NCBI GenBank assembly: GCA_030040935.1
Contig: JASHSG010000330.1
Coordinates: 1 to 35,623 of the forward strand
DNA from: Acidobacteriaceae bacterium
GTDB lineage: Bacteria > Acidobacteriota > Terriglobia > Terriglobales > Acidobacteriaceae
Reading direction: 5' to 3'
Length of the DNA: 35,623 nt
Shown here: positions 1 through 9,210 of the stretch, in pieces
Numbering within the stretch: the first letter of the stretch is position 1
Layout of the letters: each line of letters starts with the position of its first letter
Translations under genes and position numbers: made by a program
Notes under the pieces: model-generated
The model's input: only the letters and a program-made list of their open reading frames with translations
What the model was told of the DNA's origin: nothing
The model's database searches: none

Positions 1-489
1 CTGTTAAGAATCCGCCGCAAGGTGCGCGTGGACAAGCCCGATGACTTCGAGATCTTCGGACCCGATTCACTCAGCCGTCTGTGGGATCAGGTGACCGGCG
101 GTCTGGTTATCTTCATGATCGCAGTGTCGAGCGTAGGTCTGATGGTGGGCGGCGTGGGCGTGATGAACATCATGCTGGTGAGCGTGACGGAGCGGACGCG
201 CGAGATCGGAGTGCGCAAGGCCATCGGCGCAACCAAAAGAACCATCCTCACGCAATTCACCAGCGAGGCGGTGACGTTGTGCTCGATCGGGGGCCTCGTG
301 GGTATTCTGGTGGGCGCCATCATCACCTGGGTTGTATATTTTCTCCCCATCGGGCTGCCGGCCACGTTATCAGCCACTTGGGTGCTCGCCGGCTTCGGCG
401 CATCGTGCGCCATCGGGCTGCTGTTCGGGATTTATCCCGCGTGGAAGGCGGCCAATCTGGATCCGATTGAAGCGCTGCGCTACGAGTGA
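1..489 (+). CDS. ABC transporter permease, MacB/FtsX family, C-terminal part (truncated by window start)
   Basis: Frame open from base 1 to stop at 489; translation has [46 protein letters not shown]...[20 protein letters not shown], the classic MacB/FtsX permease C-terminus. Confidence 0.93.
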   Translation: MLRIRRKVRVDKPDDFEIFGPDSLSRLWDQVTGGLVIFMIAVSSVGLMVGGVGVMNIMLVSVTERTREIGVRKAIGATKRTILTQFTSEAVTLCSIGGLVGILVGAIITWVVYFLPIGLPATLSATWVLAGFGASCAIGLLFGIYPAWKAANLDPIEALRYE

Positions 490-496
490 AGCCGGT

Positions 497-584
497 GGTC
501 AGCCGCCAGTGACCAGTCGTCAGCCGGATCTGAAAGCCGCCGGCAAACCCTGACAACCCACAACTGACGACTGTAAACTGCTCT
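497..584. repeat. Heptad-periodic intergenic repeat pair in inverted orientation
   Basis: 497-524 = GGTCAGC CGCCAGT GACCAGT CGTCAGC; 550-584 = CTGACAA CCCACAA CTGACGA CTGTAAA CTGCTCT; exact 10-bp inverted match CAGTCGTCAG (514-523) / CTGACGACTG (564-573). Confidence 0.6.
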
Positions 585-589
585 TCGTG

Positions 590-1810
590 ATGCCGCACGC
601 ACTGGCGCAGGCCGTGGAGATATTGACGACGGCGCTGGCCGTGGCCGGAATGGGATACTTTGTGGCGTCGATCGCGGCGGCGCAGGTGTTCGAGCGCGAG
701 CGGCGCAGGTTGCGCCCTGAGTTCGCGCCAGGGGCCATGACTCACGAGCCCACGCCCGTCGAGCCGGCGCCGGGCGTGAGCATTCTGAAATCGCTCAAGG
801 GCGTCGACCCCGGCATGCTCGACGCCTTTCGCAGCCATTGCCGGCAGAAATACGCAGGCGACTTCGAATTGCTCTTTGGCGTGGCCTCGCTCAGCGATCC
901 GGCGGCGCGCGCCGTGACCGAGCTCGAGGCCGAATTCCCGCAGAGCGCGATCCGGCTTATCGAGTGCCCGCTTCAACTGGGCGCAAACGGCAAAGTGAGC
1001 ACGCTGGCGCAGGCCGCAACCCACGCGCAGCACGAGTTTCTGCTCATCAACGATTCCGACATTACCGTGAGCCCGCGCTATCTGGAACGCGTGATGTGCC
1101 GCTTCGCGCCGGGTTCGCGCGACGCAAACACGCCGCCGGTCGGAATGGTGACGGCGCTCTACCGCGGAAAATCGCACTCGACGCTTCCCTCGCGTCTCGA
1201 AGCGCTTGGAATCGCAACGGAGTTCATGCCAGGCGTACTGCTTTCGAAGATGATTGAGGGCGGCTTGCGCTACGGGCTCGGCTCAACGCTTGCCATGCGG
1301 CGCGAAGCGCTGGAGAAGGCCGGTGGCTGGCTATCGATCGTGGACTGCCTGGCCGACGACTACGAGCTGGGCGCGCGCATTCGCGAGGCCGGCTATCGCG
1401 TCGAAGTAAGCGCCGAGGTGGTGGAGACCGCTGTGCCCGCATACAACTGGCGCGGATACTTCGATCATCAGCTGCGCTGGCTGCGGACGGTGCGCTGCTC
1501 GCGGCCGGCCGGCTATGCGGGACTGATCTTCACGCACGGCCTCGGCTGGGCGCTTGTGAACGTGCTGGCGAGCGGAGTAAGCCCGGTGAGCCTCTGGCTA
1601 TTGGCCCTGAGCTTTTTCCTGCGCCTGGCGCAGGCCATGACGGTTGGCGCCGGGGTGCTCGGGGATCACGATGTGCTCCCCAATCTGTGGCTGCTGCCGT
1701 TGCGCGATGTCATCGCGATGGCCTTGTGGGCCTGGGGATTCGCCGGCACCACAATCGTCTGGCGCGGCGAGCGATTCGCACTCAGGGATGGAAAGCTTGC
1801 CAAGGTCTAA
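590..1810 (+). CDS. HpnI-like / ceramide glucosyltransferase-like family 2/21 glycosyltransferase
   Basis: ORF 587-1810 (GTG 587 or ATG 590); N-terminal TM, SLKGVDPGM, NDSDITVSPRYL, DDYELGARIREAGY and HQLRWLRT motifs typical of HpnI/GT21 enzymes; C-terminal TM segments. Confidence 0.8.
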   Translation: MPHALAQAVEILTTALAVAGMGYFVASIAAAQVFERERRRLRPEFAPGAMTHEPTPVEPAPGVSILKSLKGVDPGMLDAFRSHCRQKYAGDFELLFGVASLSDPAARAVTELEAEFPQSAIRLIECPLQLGANGKVSTLAQAATHAQHEFLLINDSDITVSPRYLERVMCRFAPGSRDANTPPVGMVTALYRGKSHSTLPSRLEALGIATEFMPGVLLSKMIEGGLRYGLGSTLAMRREALEKAGGWLSIVDCLADDYELGARIREAGYRVEVSAEVVETAVPAYNWRGYFDHQLRWLRTVRCSRPAGYAGLIFTHGLGWALVNVLASGVSPVSLWLLALSFFLRLAQAMTVGAGVLGDHDVLPNLWLLPLRDVIAMALWAWGFAGTTIVWRGERFALRDGKLAKV

Positions 1811-1816
1811 TCCGCT

Positions 1817-4300
1817 CTAATCTGCCGCGGCGACGGAGTCGGCTTGCTCGCCGGCGCGCATGGCCTCTGTATCAATGGTGAGGCACGCGCCGAGCTCGTT
1901 GAAATCCATGTCCCAGCGTGGACGATCTTCGTCCGCCAGCGCGGTGAGCGCGTAGCTCGAGGTGCGAAAAATCTCGTACCAGATGTTCTGCGCCTGCCAG
2001 AGATTCAAGTCGAAGGGCAGCTCGGTGAGTGTGTGCGCCAGCACCAGGGCGCGGTCGAGCAGTTCCAGAGAGCCCGAGGACATTTGCAAATCGACCATGG
2101 CGCGCTTCATGCGCTGGTCGGCGATGTAGGAGAGCGTGGCGGTCTCCAGCGGAACCTGGTCGGCTTGGGCAAGCGAGAGGAAAGAACGAAACTGCGCGGC
2201 GTCGATGGGGTCGCCCTCCAGCGTGCGGCGCAGGCCGGCGTTGATGGCGAAGCCGGCGGCAAGAGCCAGCGCGGAAGGCTTGGGCAGGCCTGCCTGCGAC
2301 AGATGATGCAGCAGGCTGGCGTGATCCTGGTAAATGGTGGTGAGCGAGGTTTCGATGTCCGACAGCGTGGAGTTGAGAATTAGCCCGACGATGCGGCGCT
2401 GCTCGTCGCTGAACAGCGAAGTGAGGGAATAATTGGCGTGCCCATAGAACCGATCGATCAGCCGAATCACTTCAGGAAAATCGGCGCGCTGCACGCGGCC
2501 GGCGGCCTCGGCAGAGAAGGCCTCAAACGCTCCCGCGCCCGAGTCTTCGTAGGGTTTCACGGCGGCAGTGATGTTCTGGTCGCCAAAGTGGAGAACCGCG
2601 AACGAGAAGCTCTGCGCCTGGCCGGTGATGGCGCTTGCGACATGCGCGCGGCCCACCGACAGCCGGGCGCGGCCGGAAGTGAAAATCTCGTTGGAGATGC
2701 GGCGGATGCGAAAGCAGAAGAGCTCCGTTTCATCGGCAAACGACGAGAATACCGAGCTGATGGCGTAGTGCGCCGCCACCTGTTCGAGGTTTAGCTCCAT
2801 GGTGTCGACGCACTTCCTGTAGATGCGCGCGCCGTCGCCGGCCTCGGGTTTGTTGGAGCGGGCTTCGCCGAGCCGGACGAGAAACGCGGGCTCGAGCGCG
2901 GCAGCTCGTTCGCCAAAGACGTGTTGCGCAAGCTGCAGCACGCGCGCCGCGTATGCAATGATCTGCACGGTCTCGATTCCCGCGATGTCATCGAAGAACC
3001 ATCCGCAACTGGTGAACATAAGCTGGGCGTAGCGCTGCATCTCCATCAGCTCGAGGGCGCGGACGCGTTCCGATTCCGAGAGAGAGTGCGCCTGGTGCGC
3101 GGCAAAGAAGCGGTCCGCCGACTCGGTGCCGCGGTCGAGCACGACGTGAATGTACGCGTCGCGCGCGGCCCACACGTCTTTGAAGAGCTTTCCGCCCTCG
3201 CGCTCGGTGAGCGGGACCAGCGCATCGCGCAATTCATCGAGTGCCTGGCGAAGCGGCGCGCGCCACTCCTGGTTCCACCCTGGCTTGCCGCCATTACACC
3301 CGCAATTCGACCGCCAGCGCTCGATGCCATGCACGCAGCTCCACGAAGTGCCGTCGACAATCTCGCACTCGAACTCGGGCGGAAACTGCGCAAGGAAGCT
3401 GGCGTAGTTCGTCAGCTTGACCGTCTTGTCCTGTTCGAGCAGGCGCAGCGCGTAGGCCAGCCCCATCTCGCCGTACTTGTGATGATGGCCGTAAGACTCG
3501 CCGTCGGTGGCCACGTGGACCAGTTGCGGCCGAGACGAATCAATGAAACCCGCTTTGAGGCGCGCGACATAGTTGTCGCCGGAATCGAGAAGCCCTTCAA
3601 AGGCAATCGCCCGCGAATTCGGGCCGTCGTAGAAGAAGACGGCGATCGATGCGCCCGACGCAAAGCGCAGCAGGTAGGGGCGCGTGGTGTCGACGGTTGC
3701 ATCCGGCGTGCCGGCCCATTCCGCTTCGCCTTTCAGGGGCCGGACGCGCTTCGACTGGTGAGGCGCGAGCACGGTGAATTTGATGCCGTTGGTGGCCAGC
3801 GCTTCCAGAGTTGCCGTGTCGGCCGCCGTCTCAGGCAGCCACATGCCCTCGGGCGGTGCGCCAAAGGCATTTTGGTAGTCGGCAATGCCCCAGCGAATCT
3901 GTGTATTCCGATCGCGCGCGCTCGCCAGCGGCAGAATCATGTGATTGTAGGCCTGCGCCAGGGCCGAGCTGTGGCCGTGATATCGCTGCCGGCTGCGGCT
4001 CTCGCCGTCGAGGATCATGCGGTAGGTGCGCGGGGCATTCTCCTTGAGCCAGCTCAGAAGCGTCGGCCCGAAGTTGAAGCTCATGCGCGCGTAATTGTTC
4101 ACAATGCGCGTGATCTGGTTTCTGGCGTTCACCACGCGCGCCGCGCCGTTGGGTGCATAGCACTCGGAGCAGATGCGCTCGTTCCAGTCGTGGTAGGGAG
4201 CAGCGGAGTCCTGGGTCTCCACCGTCTCCAGCCAGGGATTCTCGCGTGGAGGCTGGTAAAAATGACCATGAATGCAAACAAATCGCTTCCCGGGCGGCAT
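1817..4300 (-). CDS. Glycoside hydrolase family 57 / DUF3536 domain protein
   Basis: 827-aa ORF beginning MPPGKRFVCIHGHFYQPPRENPWLE..., GMWLPETAADTATLEALATNGIKFTVLAPHQ, TDGESYGHHHKYGEMGLAYALRLLE: GH57-type N-terminal catalytic region plus long C-terminal DUF3536-like part. Confidence 0.85.
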   Translation of the reverse strand: MPPGKRFVCIHGHFYQPPRENPWLETVETQDSAAPYHDWNERICSECYAPNGAARVVNARNQITRIVNNYARMSFNFGPTLLSWLKENAPRTYRMILDGESRSRQRYHGHSSALAQAYNHMILPLASARDRNTQIRWGIADYQNAFGAPPEGMWLPETAADTATLEALATNGIKFTVLAPHQSKRVRPLKGEAEWAGTPDATVDTTRPYLLRFASGASIAVFFYDGPNSRAIAFEGLLDSGDNYVARLKAGFIDSSRPQLVHVATDGESYGHHHKYGEMGLAYALRLLEQDKTVKLTNYASFLAQFPPEFECEIVDGTSWSCVHGIERWRSNCGCNGGKPGWNQEWRAPLRQALDELRDALVPLTEREGGKLFKDVWAARDAYIHVVLDRGTESADRFFAAHQAHSLSESERVRALELMEMQRYAQLMFTSCGWFFDDIAGIETVQIIAYAARVLQLAQHVFGERAAALEPAFLVRLGEARSNKPEAGDGARIYRKCVDTMELNLEQVAAHYAISSVFSSFADETELFCFRIRRISNEIFTSGRARLSVGRAHVASAITGQAQSFSFAVLHFGDQNITAAVKPYEDSGAGAFEAFSAEAAGRVQRADFPEVIRLIDRFYGHANYSLTSLFSDEQRRIVGLILNSTLSDIETSLTTIYQDHASLLHHLSQAGLPKPSALALAAGFAINAGLRRTLEGDPIDAAQFRSFLSLAQADQVPLETATLSYIADQRMKRAMVDLQMSSGSLELLDRALVLAHTLTELPFDLNLWQAQNIWYEIFRTSSYALTALADEDRPRWDMDFNELGACLTIDTEAMRAGEQADSVAAAD

Positions 4301-4484
4301 GAATGATCCGATGCGTTGCGAGCGCTCTCTGGCGCCCGCTTAAGCTATTTTACGTCTACAGCGGTTCCGGAAATGCCTTGCTCCGGCTCCGCTCGCGCCC
4401 AGCGCCATATTCGCCGGCAGAATGCCATCCTCCACTGGACCGGACGGGGCATGTGAATTCCGGGTCCGCTTCATCGCGCTCCCG

Positions 4485-5186
4485 CTAGCGGGCCGAGCGT
4501 CCGCCGGGCGCATCCTTCTTTGCCAGATCGCAGGCGCGCCAAAGGTACCAGCTCGCCACGGAGCGATAGGGCGCCCACCGCTGGCCGCGGCGAAAGACAA
4601 CCTCGGGCTTGGGAAGATCGGCCGCTTCAAGCGGGCGCAATTTGGGGACGCGCTGAAAAGTGAGCGCGAAGCCTTTGCGCACGCCGTAGTCGGTCACCGG
4701 CAGCACATCCGGCCGCCCAAGGCGGAAGATGAGCAGCATCTCGACAGTCCACGAGCCGATGCCGCGCACCTCCGTGAGACGCTCAACGATATCGGCGTCA
4801 GACATTTTGAGAATCGCCGCGTGCGAGGGCACGGTGCCATCGACCGTGCGCGCAGCCAGGTCGCGCAGCGCCTTGATCTTGTTGCCGGAGACGCCGGCCG
4901 CTCGCAGCGGCTCATCGGGAGTCCTGAGCAGGAGCTCCGGCGCCGGGTCTCCGCCAAAATACTCCCGCACCCTGCGATGGATGGTAGCCGCAGCTTTGCC
5001 GTGCAATTGCTGGTAGAGAATCGATTCGAGCAGCGACTCGAAGGGCGATGGCGAGTGATCGAGCCGCAGTGTGAACGGCCCGGCGCGGTCGATCAGCAAG
5101 GCGAGTTTCGGGTCGTTCGACCGCAGGTGCTTCACCGCCGCTTCGGGTTCGAAGGGAAGCTTGCGGCGGCGGCCATCGTGAATCAT
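4485..5186 (-). CDS. DNA-3-methyladenine glycosylase / HhH-GPD superfamily (AlkA-like)
   Basis: Most likely start ATG at 5186 (MIHDGRRRKLPFEPEAAVKHLRSNDPKLALLIDRAG...); SILYQQLHGKAAATIHRRV, LTEVRGIGSWTVEMLLIFRLGRPDVLPVTDYGVRKGF = HhH-GPD motif with catalytic Asp. Confidence 0.88.
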   Translation of the reverse strand: MIHDGRRRKLPFEPEAAVKHLRSNDPKLALLIDRAGPFTLRLDHSPSPFESLLESILYQQLHGKAAATIHRRVREYFGGDPAPELLLRTPDEPLRAAGVSGNKIKALRDLAARTVDGTVPSHAAILKMSDADIVERLTEVRGIGSWTVEMLLIFRLGRPDVLPVTDYGVRKGFALTFQRVPKLRPLEAADLPKPEVVFRRGQRWAPYRSVASWYLWRACDLAKKDAPGGRSAR

Positions 5187-5333
5187 GGATGGAGTGTAGC
5201 GCACGGGGCGGCCGCGCGAGACGCCTGCCTGCGGTTGGGCGCGCCCGACTGTGAACCTGCCAAAGTCGGCAGATTTCGATTGGGATTGTGCTTGCGCGGT
5301 GGTAGCTTGGATGCGTTCCCTCGAGGAGGTCAC

Positions 5334-7334
5334 GTGGGCCTTCGCTTCACTACGCTCGCGTTTTCTGTCCGGAAGCATTTACCCGCCGTGGTTTTTGCCT
5401 GCGTATGCGCGTTGCTCCCGGCGCCCGGCGCAGGCGCGCAGGTCTTCGACGCGGCCGCGCTCGGCGATGCCCGGATCGATCTTGGCTCCGGCTGGCTGGC
5501 TCACGCCGGAGACGATCCGGCTTACGCGCAACCGGATTTCGACGATTCGCACTGGACGCAGTTCAACGCCGCGACCGGCTCATTGCGCAATCTGTTTCCT
5601 AACTCCCAGCCTCCCGTCGTGTGGTATCGCCTGCACCTGAAGCTCCGCCCCGGCCAGCGGAATCTCGCGCTGTACGAGTACATGATGTCTTCGGCATTTG
5701 TCGTCTACACCGACGGAATTCCGCTGATCCAGGCCGGAAAGGTGACGCCATTTGTTCCCTACGAAACCCATGCGCGGCTTGTGGCTGAGATCCCCGCCAA
5801 TCAGCTTGCCGCAAGCTCGATGGTTATTGCGGTGCGTGTTCGTCTCAGCTCTGTCGACTGGGCCAGCGTGTATGCTGGCGGCCTCCACGACTGGAAGCTG
5901 TCTCTCGGCGCGGGATGGAGCTTGCAGGAAAATGCGTGGCTAGAAATCATCGGTGAAAAAGCCGTCGGATGGCTGGAAGACTGCATCTTCCTGTGCCTGG
6001 TGTTGGGGGCTCTGCTGCTCTATTCCGCGCAGCGAGAACGTACGGAATATCTTTGGCTCGCTCTGTATGGATTGGCGGCCCTCGTTCCAGTTCCGCTCTC
6101 CATTTACTCTCTGTTCCACCCCTTCCCTGCCTATTGGCACTTGATCGATGTTTTGTGCAACCTGGTCGCTCCCTACCTCATCGCCCGGATGTACCTGGCA
6201 TTTGTGGATTGGATTCCCGGCTGGCGCTTGAATGTTTATCTCGTGATTGCCTGCATAGCCAACGCTTTAGAGGGATTCAATTATTTCGAGGGCTCGGTAA
6301 CCGCAGCCACCTATACCTTGCTTTATGTTCCTTACCTCCTGCTGGAGTCGGTGGTCCTGCCCGTCATTCTGATCAGGCAGTTCCGCCGCGGAAATCGCGA
6401 CGGTGGCATTCTGCTCCTCCCTTTGCTGCTGTACAGCCTCGTCGACTACGCCGGCCTGGCAGGGCTGGCGCTCTCTCAAATCTCGGCCTACCGCAATCCG
6501 GCGTTAAGTCTTTTGAATCTCGTTTGGCGCATTCACGTTGGGCCGTTCTTCATTAGTTTTTTCAGCATAGCCAACATTCTGGCGGATATCTCTCTGGCTC
6601 TCATCATCCTTTTGCGCACCAATCGCGTCAGCCGCCAGCAGGCGCAGCTTGAGTCGGAAGTAGCACATGCGCGAGCCGTGCAGCAGGTGATGTTGCCGGA
6701 GCATGTGGAGGGCATCCGGGGGTTCGAGATCGAAAGTGTCTATGAGCCCGCGCAGGAAGTGGGCGGGGATTTCTTCCAGGCGCTGCCTGCCGGCGACGGC
6801 GGATTGTTGATTGTGGTGGGCGATGTAGCCGGAAAAGGCTTGCCCGCAGCCATGCTGGTCGCGATGCTGGTGGGCGCCATCCGCACCACAGCGGCATACA
6901 GTCACGACCCGGTGGAAATGCTCGGGCAATTGAACGAGCGACTGATCGGCCGCACCGGTGGTGGATTTTCGACCGCCCTCGCCGCGCACATTGCCGCGGA
7001 CGGCACGCTCACAATGGCCAATGCGGGCCACCCCGCGCCGTATCTCGACGGGCGGGAGATCGAGATGCCGGGCGCACTGCCCCTCGGTATCGACAGAGAT
7101 GCCCGCTATGAGACCGTCCAGCTGCGCCTGACGCCGGATAGCCGCCTGACGTTCTACTCCGACGGCGTAATCGAGGCCAAGAATGCGCTAGGTGAGCTGT
7201 TTGGCTTCGATCGCAGCAAAGCCTTCTCGACCCGGCCGGCTGCCGACATTGCCGCGGCAGCCAAGCAGTTCGGCCAGTTGGACGACATCACCGTGGTCGC
7301 GATTCTGCGCACGGCCGCCATCGCGTTGCCGTAA
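5334..7334 (+). CDS. Membrane-anchored PP2C-type SpoIIE-family serine phosphatase with N-terminal extracytoplasmic domain
   Basis: GTG start at 5334 preceded by GAGGAGGT (5323-5330); signal peptide, periplasmic domain (WYRLHLKLRPGQRNLALYEYMMSSAFVVYTDG), multiple TM helices, then VQQVMLPEHVEGIRGFEIESVYEPAQEVGGDFFQ...VVGDVAGKGLPAAMLVAMLVG...GQLDDITVVAILR (SpoIIE). The longer ORF from 4422 overlaps alkA antisense. Confidence 0.88.
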   Translation: MGLRFTTLAFSVRKHLPAVVFACVCALLPAPGAGAQVFDAAALGDARIDLGSGWLAHAGDDPAYAQPDFDDSHWTQFNAATGSLRNLFPNSQPPVVWYRLHLKLRPGQRNLALYEYMMSSAFVVYTDGIPLIQAGKVTPFVPYETHARLVAEIPANQLAASSMVIAVRVRLSSVDWASVYAGGLHDWKLSLGAGWSLQENAWLEIIGEKAVGWLEDCIFLCLVLGALLLYSAQRERTEYLWLALYGLAALVPVPLSIYSLFHPFPAYWHLIDVLCNLVAPYLIARMYLAFVDWIPGWRLNVYLVIACIANALEGFNYFEGSVTAATYTLLYVPYLLLESVVLPVILIRQFRRGNRDGGILLLPLLLYSLVDYAGLAGLALSQISAYRNPALSLLNLVWRIHVGPFFISFFSIANILADISLALIILLRTNRVSRQQAQLESEVAHARAVQQVMLPEHVEGIRGFEIESVYEPAQEVGGDFFQALPAGDGGLLIVVGDVAGKGLPAAMLVAMLVGAIRTTAAYSHDPVEMLGQLNERLIGRTGGGFSTALAAHIAADGTLTMANAGHPAPYLDGREIEMPGALPLGIDRDARYETVQLRLTPDSRLTFYSDGVIEAKNALGELFGFDRSKAFSTRPAADIAAAAKQFGQLDDITVVAILRTAAIALP

Positions 7335-7461
7335 TCAAAGGGCTGCTTTCGGTTGCGGCCATCGTGAATCATGGATGGTGTGCATCGCAGCCGCGCCGGA
7401 CAACGATAGCCCGCCCGCTTTACCATCAAGAGCGTAGATACTTGATTGCAGGAGCTCCACC

Positions 7462-8907
7462 ATGAAAATGCGGCCGGGAGAGCAAACCGGTTTTCTGTTG
7501 TGCGGGAAGGAATGGACCGACGGAGAATCGCTGGAGGTGCGCTCGCCCTGGGATCAGGGACTGGTGGGCCGCGTAACCGTGGCCACCCGTGGGGACGCGC
7601 GCCAGGCCCTGAATCATGCTGTAGCAAGCCAGCGCCGCACGCGCGCTCTGCCGCGCTGGAAGCGCCGCGAGATCCTCGAAGACGTAGCTGCCGCTCTCAT
7701 TGAGCAGAAGGAGCGCTTTGCGCAGTTGATTGTCGCCGAGGCGGGCAAGCCCCTGCGCATGGCGCGCATGGAGGTCGATCGCGCCGTGCTCACCTTCAAG
7801 ACGGCTGCCGAAGAAGCCGTGCGGCTGGGCGGGGAGAGCATTCCACTGGATTTGACCGAAGGCAATGAGGGGCGTTGGGGACTGGTGCAGCGGTTCGGCG
7901 TCGGGCCGGTCCTGGCGATTACGCCGTTTAACTTCCCGCTGAACCTGGTGGCGCACAAAGTTGCTCCAGCCATTGCCGCCGGCTGCCCCGTCATGGTGAA
8001 GCCCGCCCCGCAAACGCCGTTTACAGCCCTGGCGCTGGGCGAGGTGATCCTGAAGGCCGGCTGGCCCGAGGAGGCGCTTGCCGTGCTCACGCTGGCAGAT
8101 GCCGACACCGCCTGGCTGGCGGAAAAGGAAGATCGCATCAAGCTGGTCAGCTTCACCGGCTCAGCCAAAGTGGGATGGGAGCTGAAAGCGCACTCCGGGC
8201 GCAAGCGCGTGCTGCTCGAGCTGGGGGGAAACGCAGCGCTCGTGGTGCACAGCGATTGGAAGAACCTCGACGATGCGGCGTCGCGCACCGCCCACGCGGC
8301 TTTCGGTTTTGCGGGCCAGTCGTGCATCAGCGTGCAGCGCGTGTTTGTCGAGCGCAGCATCTTTCAAAGCTTCATTTGGAAAGTGGTGGAAGTTGCCGAG
8401 AAGATGACCATTGGGGACCCGTCAAATGAGGCCACGGAAGTGGGGCCGATGATCCGCCTGAGCGAAGCCGAGCGCGTGGAAGCGTGGGTAAATGAAGCTG
8501 TCGAGGGGGGCGCCAAGCTTGTGGCCGGCGGCGAGCGCAAGGGATCCGTGATCACGCCCGTGATTCTGACCGCGACCAGGACGGGCACCAGGATTCGCGA
8601 TGAAGAGATCTTCGGGCCGGTGCTGCTGATCGAGCCGTACGACGACTTTGAGGAGGCGCTGGCCGAGGTGAATCACTCGAAGTATGGACTGCAGGCAGGG
8701 CTGCTCACGCGCGACTCCGGCCGCATCCTCACCGCCTATCGCGAGCTGGAAGTGGGCGCCCTGGTCGTGGGTGACACACCTAACTGGCGCCTCGATCCGA
8801 TGCCCTACGGGGGTGTAAAGGATTCAGGCCTGGGCCGCGAGGGCATCCGATGGGCCATTGAAGAGATGACCGAGCCGCGCATGCTGGTGATGGCGTCATT
8901 GGGCTGA
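7462..8907 (+). CDS. Aldehyde dehydrogenase family protein
   Basis: 481 aa; RFGVGPVLAITPFNFPLNLVAHKVAPAIAAGCPVMVKPAPQTPFTAL, LVSFTGSAKVGWELK, VLLELGGNAA, GFAGQSCISVQRVFV, EEIFGPVLLIEPYDDFEEAL; SD CAGGAG before ATG. Confidence 0.95.
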   Translation: MKMRPGEQTGFLLCGKEWTDGESLEVRSPWDQGLVGRVTVATRGDARQALNHAVASQRRTRALPRWKRREILEDVAAALIEQKERFAQLIVAEAGKPLRMARMEVDRAVLTFKTAAEEAVRLGGESIPLDLTEGNEGRWGLVQRFGVGPVLAITPFNFPLNLVAHKVAPAIAAGCPVMVKPAPQTPFTALALGEVILKAGWPEEALAVLTLADADTAWLAEKEDRIKLVSFTGSAKVGWELKAHSGRKRVLLELGGNAALVVHSDWKNLDDAASRTAHAAFGFAGQSCISVQRVFVERSIFQSFIWKVVEVAEKMTIGDPSNEATEVGPMIRLSEAERVEAWVNEAVEGGAKLVAGGERKGSVITPVILTATRTGTRIRDEEIFGPVLLIEPYDDFEEALAEVNHSKYGLQAGLLTRDSGRILTAYRELEVGALVVGDTPNWRLDPMPYGGVKDSGLGREGIRWAIEEMTEPRMLVMASLG

Positions 8908-8967
8908 CGCGCCAGCTCGCCCATCCAATTTGTGCTGTATCGGCCCGAACGCCCAGGGGAGATCGGA

Positions 8968-9210
8968 CTAACCCTTTTTCCTGGCCTTGGCGCGCACTGC
9001 GGCCCAGCGCCTGCGCTGCGCATCGGCAATCCGTTTACGCGCGTCGGCACTTAGAAAACGCTTCTTCCTGGGTTTGGCTTTGGCAGACGCTTTCAATGCT
9101 TTGCGTCCAGATGTCGTGGCTGCGGCGCCGAGGTTGGCAAGCAACGCGCGCGCCTGCTTCAGCCTTGCAATTTCGGAGTCTATTTGGTCAAGAATATTCT
9201 CAATCGCCAT
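8968..9210 (-). CDS. Small Lys/Arg/Ala-rich basic protein, hypothetical
   Basis: 80-aa ORF MAIENILDQIDSEIARLKQARALLANLG...KPRKKRFLSADARKRIADAQRRRWAAVRAKARKKG; predicted N-terminal coiled helix and basic C-terminus. Confidence 0.7.
   Translation of the reverse strand: MAIENILDQIDSEIARLKQARALLANLGAAATTSGRKALKASAKAKPRKKRFLSADARKRIADAQRRRWAAVRAKARKKG

Noticed and set aside
2921-4306. 461-aa + strand ORF antisense to the GH57/DUF3536 gene
   Set aside because: Shadow ORF in GC-rich DNA; the opposite strand carries a convincing protein family.
4422-5333. N-terminal extension of the SpoIIE ORF
   Set aside because: Antisense to alkA and lacks domain sense; the GTG at 5334 with GAGGAGGT and a signal peptide is the better start.
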